DNA of 9,396 bases from assembly GCA_900552415.1 (NCBI GenBank), contig USAD01000090.1, positions 1 to 9,396 on the forward strand, read 5' to 3'. Shown here one piece after another: positions 7,885-9,396 of the stretch; within the stretch, counting starts at the first letter, position 1; every line of letters begins with the position of its first letter. Source of the stretch: an uncultured Parabacteroides sp. GTDB lineage: Bacteria > Bacteroidota > Bacteroidia > Bacteroidales > Tannerellaceae. The position numbers and the translations under genes are program-made. The notes beneath the pieces were generated by a model. The model made no database searches and was not told the origin of the DNA. It worked only from the letters and a program-made list of their open reading frames with translations.

Positions 7885-9108
7885 TCAGAACATTTTGCGG
7901 ACCCGATCGACAGCCGCAATGAACTGATCGATCTCTTCCTTCGTGTTATAGAACGAGAACGAGGCACGTACAGTTCCCTCAATACCCAACGCCTGCATTA
8001 AAGGCTGGGCACAATGATGTCCCGTACGGACAGCAATACCCAAACGGTCGAGCAACATGCCCATGTCGTAATGATGGATATTCCCGACAAGGAACGAGAG
8101 CACCGCGCCTTTATGCCGAGCCTGCCCGAAGATCCGTACGCCCTCGATCGCCTGCAGTTTCTCAGTAGCGTAGGCCAGCAACTCTTCCTCGTAGGCGGCG
8201 ATCCGGTCCATACCTATTCCATTGACATAACGAAGCGCCTCCGCCAGCGCCGTACTGCCGATAAAATCAGGCGTACCGGCCTCAAACTTATAAGGCAGCT
8301 CATTGAAGACCGTCTTCTCGAACGACACGGACGCGATCATCTCGCCCCCGCCTTGATAAGGCGGCAATTTCTCGAGCCATTCCTCCTTACCGTAAAGCAC
8401 GCCGATTCCGGTCGGGCCATAGATCTTATGCCCGGAAAAGACATAGAACTACGCGTCTAGAACCCGCACGTCGACCGCCATGTGCGGCACAGACTGAGCG
8501 CCATCTACCAATACCGGCACGCCATGCTCATGAGCGATAGCGATGATCTCTTTCACCGGATTGACCGTGCCGAGCACGTTGGAGACGTGTGCGACTGAAA
8601 CCAGGCGAGTCCGCTCGGTAAACAGCTCGCGATAACGATCCAGGCATAGTTCACCCCGCTCGTCCATCGGGATCACCCGCAAGGAGATGCCTTTCTTGGC
8701 CGCCTGGATCTGCCAGGGAACAATATTGGAATGATGCTCCATCACCGAGACGATCACCTCATCCCCTGCCGACAGGCACTCGTCCGAAAAACTGGAAGCG
8801 ACCAGGTTGATCGACTCAGTCGTGCCGCGGGTAAAGACAATCTCGTTCGCTGAGCGTGCATTAAGGAAACGACGAACCTCATCACGGGCCGCCTCATGCG
8901 CCTCCGTCGCCGCCTGGCTCAGGAAATGGACACCGCGATGGATGTTCGCGTTCACGTTATAATAACCGCTCTCGATTTTCTCGACAACCACACGGGGTTT
9001 CTGGGTTGTCGCGCCGTTGTCAAAATAGACCAACGGTTTATCGTTATAGATCTTATGGCCCAGGATCGGGAAATCCGCCCGTATGGCCTTGACATCAAAT
9101 TCTTTCAT
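7885..9108 (-). pseudogene. sufS: sufS cysteine desulfurase interrupted by in-frame TAG
   Basis: A group II, PLP-dependent cysteine desulfurase, donor of persulfide sulfur to SufE. Read through, the frame gives 407 residues, the normal SufS length, from the ATG at 9108 (MKEFDVKAIRADFP). Landmarks: FDNGATTQKP (29-38), SVMEHHSNIVPW (121-132, with the PLP-stacking His), FSGHK with PLP lysine 228, and RTGHHCAQP with persulfide cysteine 366. Codon 220 (bases 8451-8449) is TAG, between LDA and FYVFSGHK, where SufS proteins normally have Asp (LDxDFYVFSGHK). The stop would leave 219 residues without the PLP lysine or active cysteine. Both halves are otherwise well conserved and in one frame with no other lesion, so decay, if real, is very recent. 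Asp codons differ from TAG by two bases, so it is not a single-step change from GAC or GAT. Sequence or assembly error is a serious alternative. The VanZ-like gene follows two bases after the TGA. Confidence 0.9.
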
Positions 9109-9130
9109 CCGCAAAAGATTAAATCGGCTC

Positions 9131-9138
9131 CAAAGGTA
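9131..9138 (-). promoter_or_regulatory. Bacteroidetes-type -7 box of sufS
   Basis: On the minus strand this reads TACCTTTG, an exact match to the TAnnTTTG -7 element of the Bacteroidetes housekeeping sigma factor. It lies 22 bases before the sufS ATG, implying a leader of roughly 16 bases. No TTTG is seen about 20 bases further upstream, where the hairpin right arm and loop lie, so the -33 element is missing or weak. It would drive sufS, the vanZ-like gene and rnhB. Confidence 0.55.
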
Positions 9139-9141
9139 CAA

Positions 9142-9176
9142 AAAAAAGGATTCCTCACGGGAAGGAAGCCTTTTTT
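9142..9176. terminator. Bidirectional terminator-like hairpin
   Basis: Left arm 9142-9154 (AAAAAAGG, A, TTCC) pairs with right arm 9164-9176 (GGAA, G, CCTTTTTT) around a nine-base loop, with one A-G mismatch. A T6 run follows the GC part on the + strand and a T8 run on the minus strand, so it has terminator form in both directions. It lies between divergent sufS and the glycosidase gene, where no gene should end. An alternative inner pairing is TTCC (9151-9154) with GGAA (9160-9163). Confidence 0.55.
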
Positions 9177-9284
9177 ATCATTCCCTTAACGGATCTTATC
9201 TAAAACATTCTTGGCCCGGGGCCGCCCGGAGGATGACATTTTTTCAATATATTCGCGGATGTATTAATCCCATAACAAAATATC

Positions 9285-9396
9285 ATGAGCAGAAACACCT
9301 TTTTAAGCTTATTGCTCGCTCTTTTCGCGACAAACGCGATCCACGCTGAGAGCCTGAAAGTGGAACCCGCCTTCTGGTGGAGCGGCATGGAGAACC
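9285..9396 (+). CDS. Secreted GH13 glycosidase (SusA/cyclomaltodextrinase-like), 5' end only
   Basis: Only the first 37 codons are present. Residues 1-21 form a Sec signal peptide (Arg3, hydrophobic FLSLLLALFA, cleavage likely after AIHA). The mature start ESLKVEPAFWWSGMEN matches the opening of the N-terminal domain of Bacteroidetes cyclomaltodextrinase/neopullulanase enzymes (SusA type), where VEPxFWWxGMxN is characteristic. Such enzymes hydrolyse starch, pullulan or cyclodextrin oligosaccharides in the periplasm. It is transcribed divergently from sufS. A TATATTCG at 9248-9255 is one base off the TAnnTTTG box, but no -33 element goes with it. The catalytic domain lies beyond the window, so the exact specificity is unknown. 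Confidence 0.72.
   Translation, partial: MSRNTFLSLLLALFATNAIHAESLKVEPAFWWSGMEN

Noticed and set aside
7511..7927. Plus-strand open frame opposite the vanZ-like gene
   Set aside because: The composition is rich in His, Gln and Arg as in antisense frames, while the minus strand shows a clear VanZ motif and operon spacing.
8449..8451. TAG in sufS as pyrrolysine or a programmed recoding site
   Set aside because: The expected residue is an ordinary Asp, no recoding tRNA or stem-loop is evident, and Bacteroidales are not known to use pyrrolysine.
8451..8461. Overlapping MluI (ACGCGT) and XbaI (TCTAGA) sites beside the amber codon, suggesting vector sequence
   Set aside because: All flanking codons fit SufS exactly; the XbaI site comes from the expected Val-Leu-Asp codons, so only the amber codon is out of place.
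9216..9229. GC-rich CCGGG-GCCG-CCCGG hairpin as a terminator
   Set aside because: The stem is only five pairs and the T-run starts about ten bases later; nothing upstream on the + strand needs terminating.

Overview
The window looks like a chromosomal stretch from a gut or oral-type Bacteroidales bacterium of moderately high GC (around half, judged by eye). The grounds are: a short GyrB without the proteobacterial insert; a TAnnTTTG-type promoter box ahead of sufS; A-rich leaders in place of strong Shine-Dalgarno sites; a lipoprotein glutaminyl cyclase of the Bacteroidetes type; a signal peptide that leaves Gln at mature position +1; and a SusA/cyclomaltodextrinase-like glycosidase start. The genus cannot be fixed from the sequence alone.

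Left part (1-6711, + strand): five closely packed genes with gaps of 12-25 bases, very probably one transcript. They are the 3' four-fifths of gyrB, two tandem paralogues that each fuse a class I GATase-like gamma-glutamyl hydrolase domain (peptidase C26) to an M19 metallo-dipeptidase, a lipoprotein glutaminyl cyclase (M28 fold), and sufE. The first fusion has no export signal and the second has a Sec signal peptide, so the pair appears split between cytoplasm and periplasm. The two domains together could take apart gamma-glutamyl tripeptides such as glutathione (gamma-Glu cleavage, then Cys-Gly cleavage). That is inference, but every catalytic residue I can place is present in both copies.

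Middle (6712-6840): the gap between convergent sufE and rnhB holds five degenerate 23-base tandem repeats. Each unit is a small imperfect palindrome. Together they fold into a long hairpin with a perfect 15-base inverted repeat.

Right part (minus strand, 9108 down to 6841): sufS, a VanZ-family membrane protein gene and rnhB form a compact operon. sufS is interrupted by an in-frame TAG at codon 220, where a conserved Asp is expected, eight codons before the PLP-binding lysine. The rest of the gene is intact and in frame, so this is a very recent nonsense mutation, an assembly/sequence error, or (least likely) read-through. A divergent + strand gene, a secreted GH13 glycosidase, begins at 9285 and runs off the window. 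The 176-base divergent gap holds a sufS promoter box and a bidirectional terminator-like hairpin.

Functional thread: SufE and SufS are partners that move sulfur from cysteine to Fe-S assembly, and the fused hydrolase-dipeptidases could supply cysteine from gamma-glutamyl peptides. The cyclase probably caps exported proteins that begin with Gln, including the exported fusion beside it.
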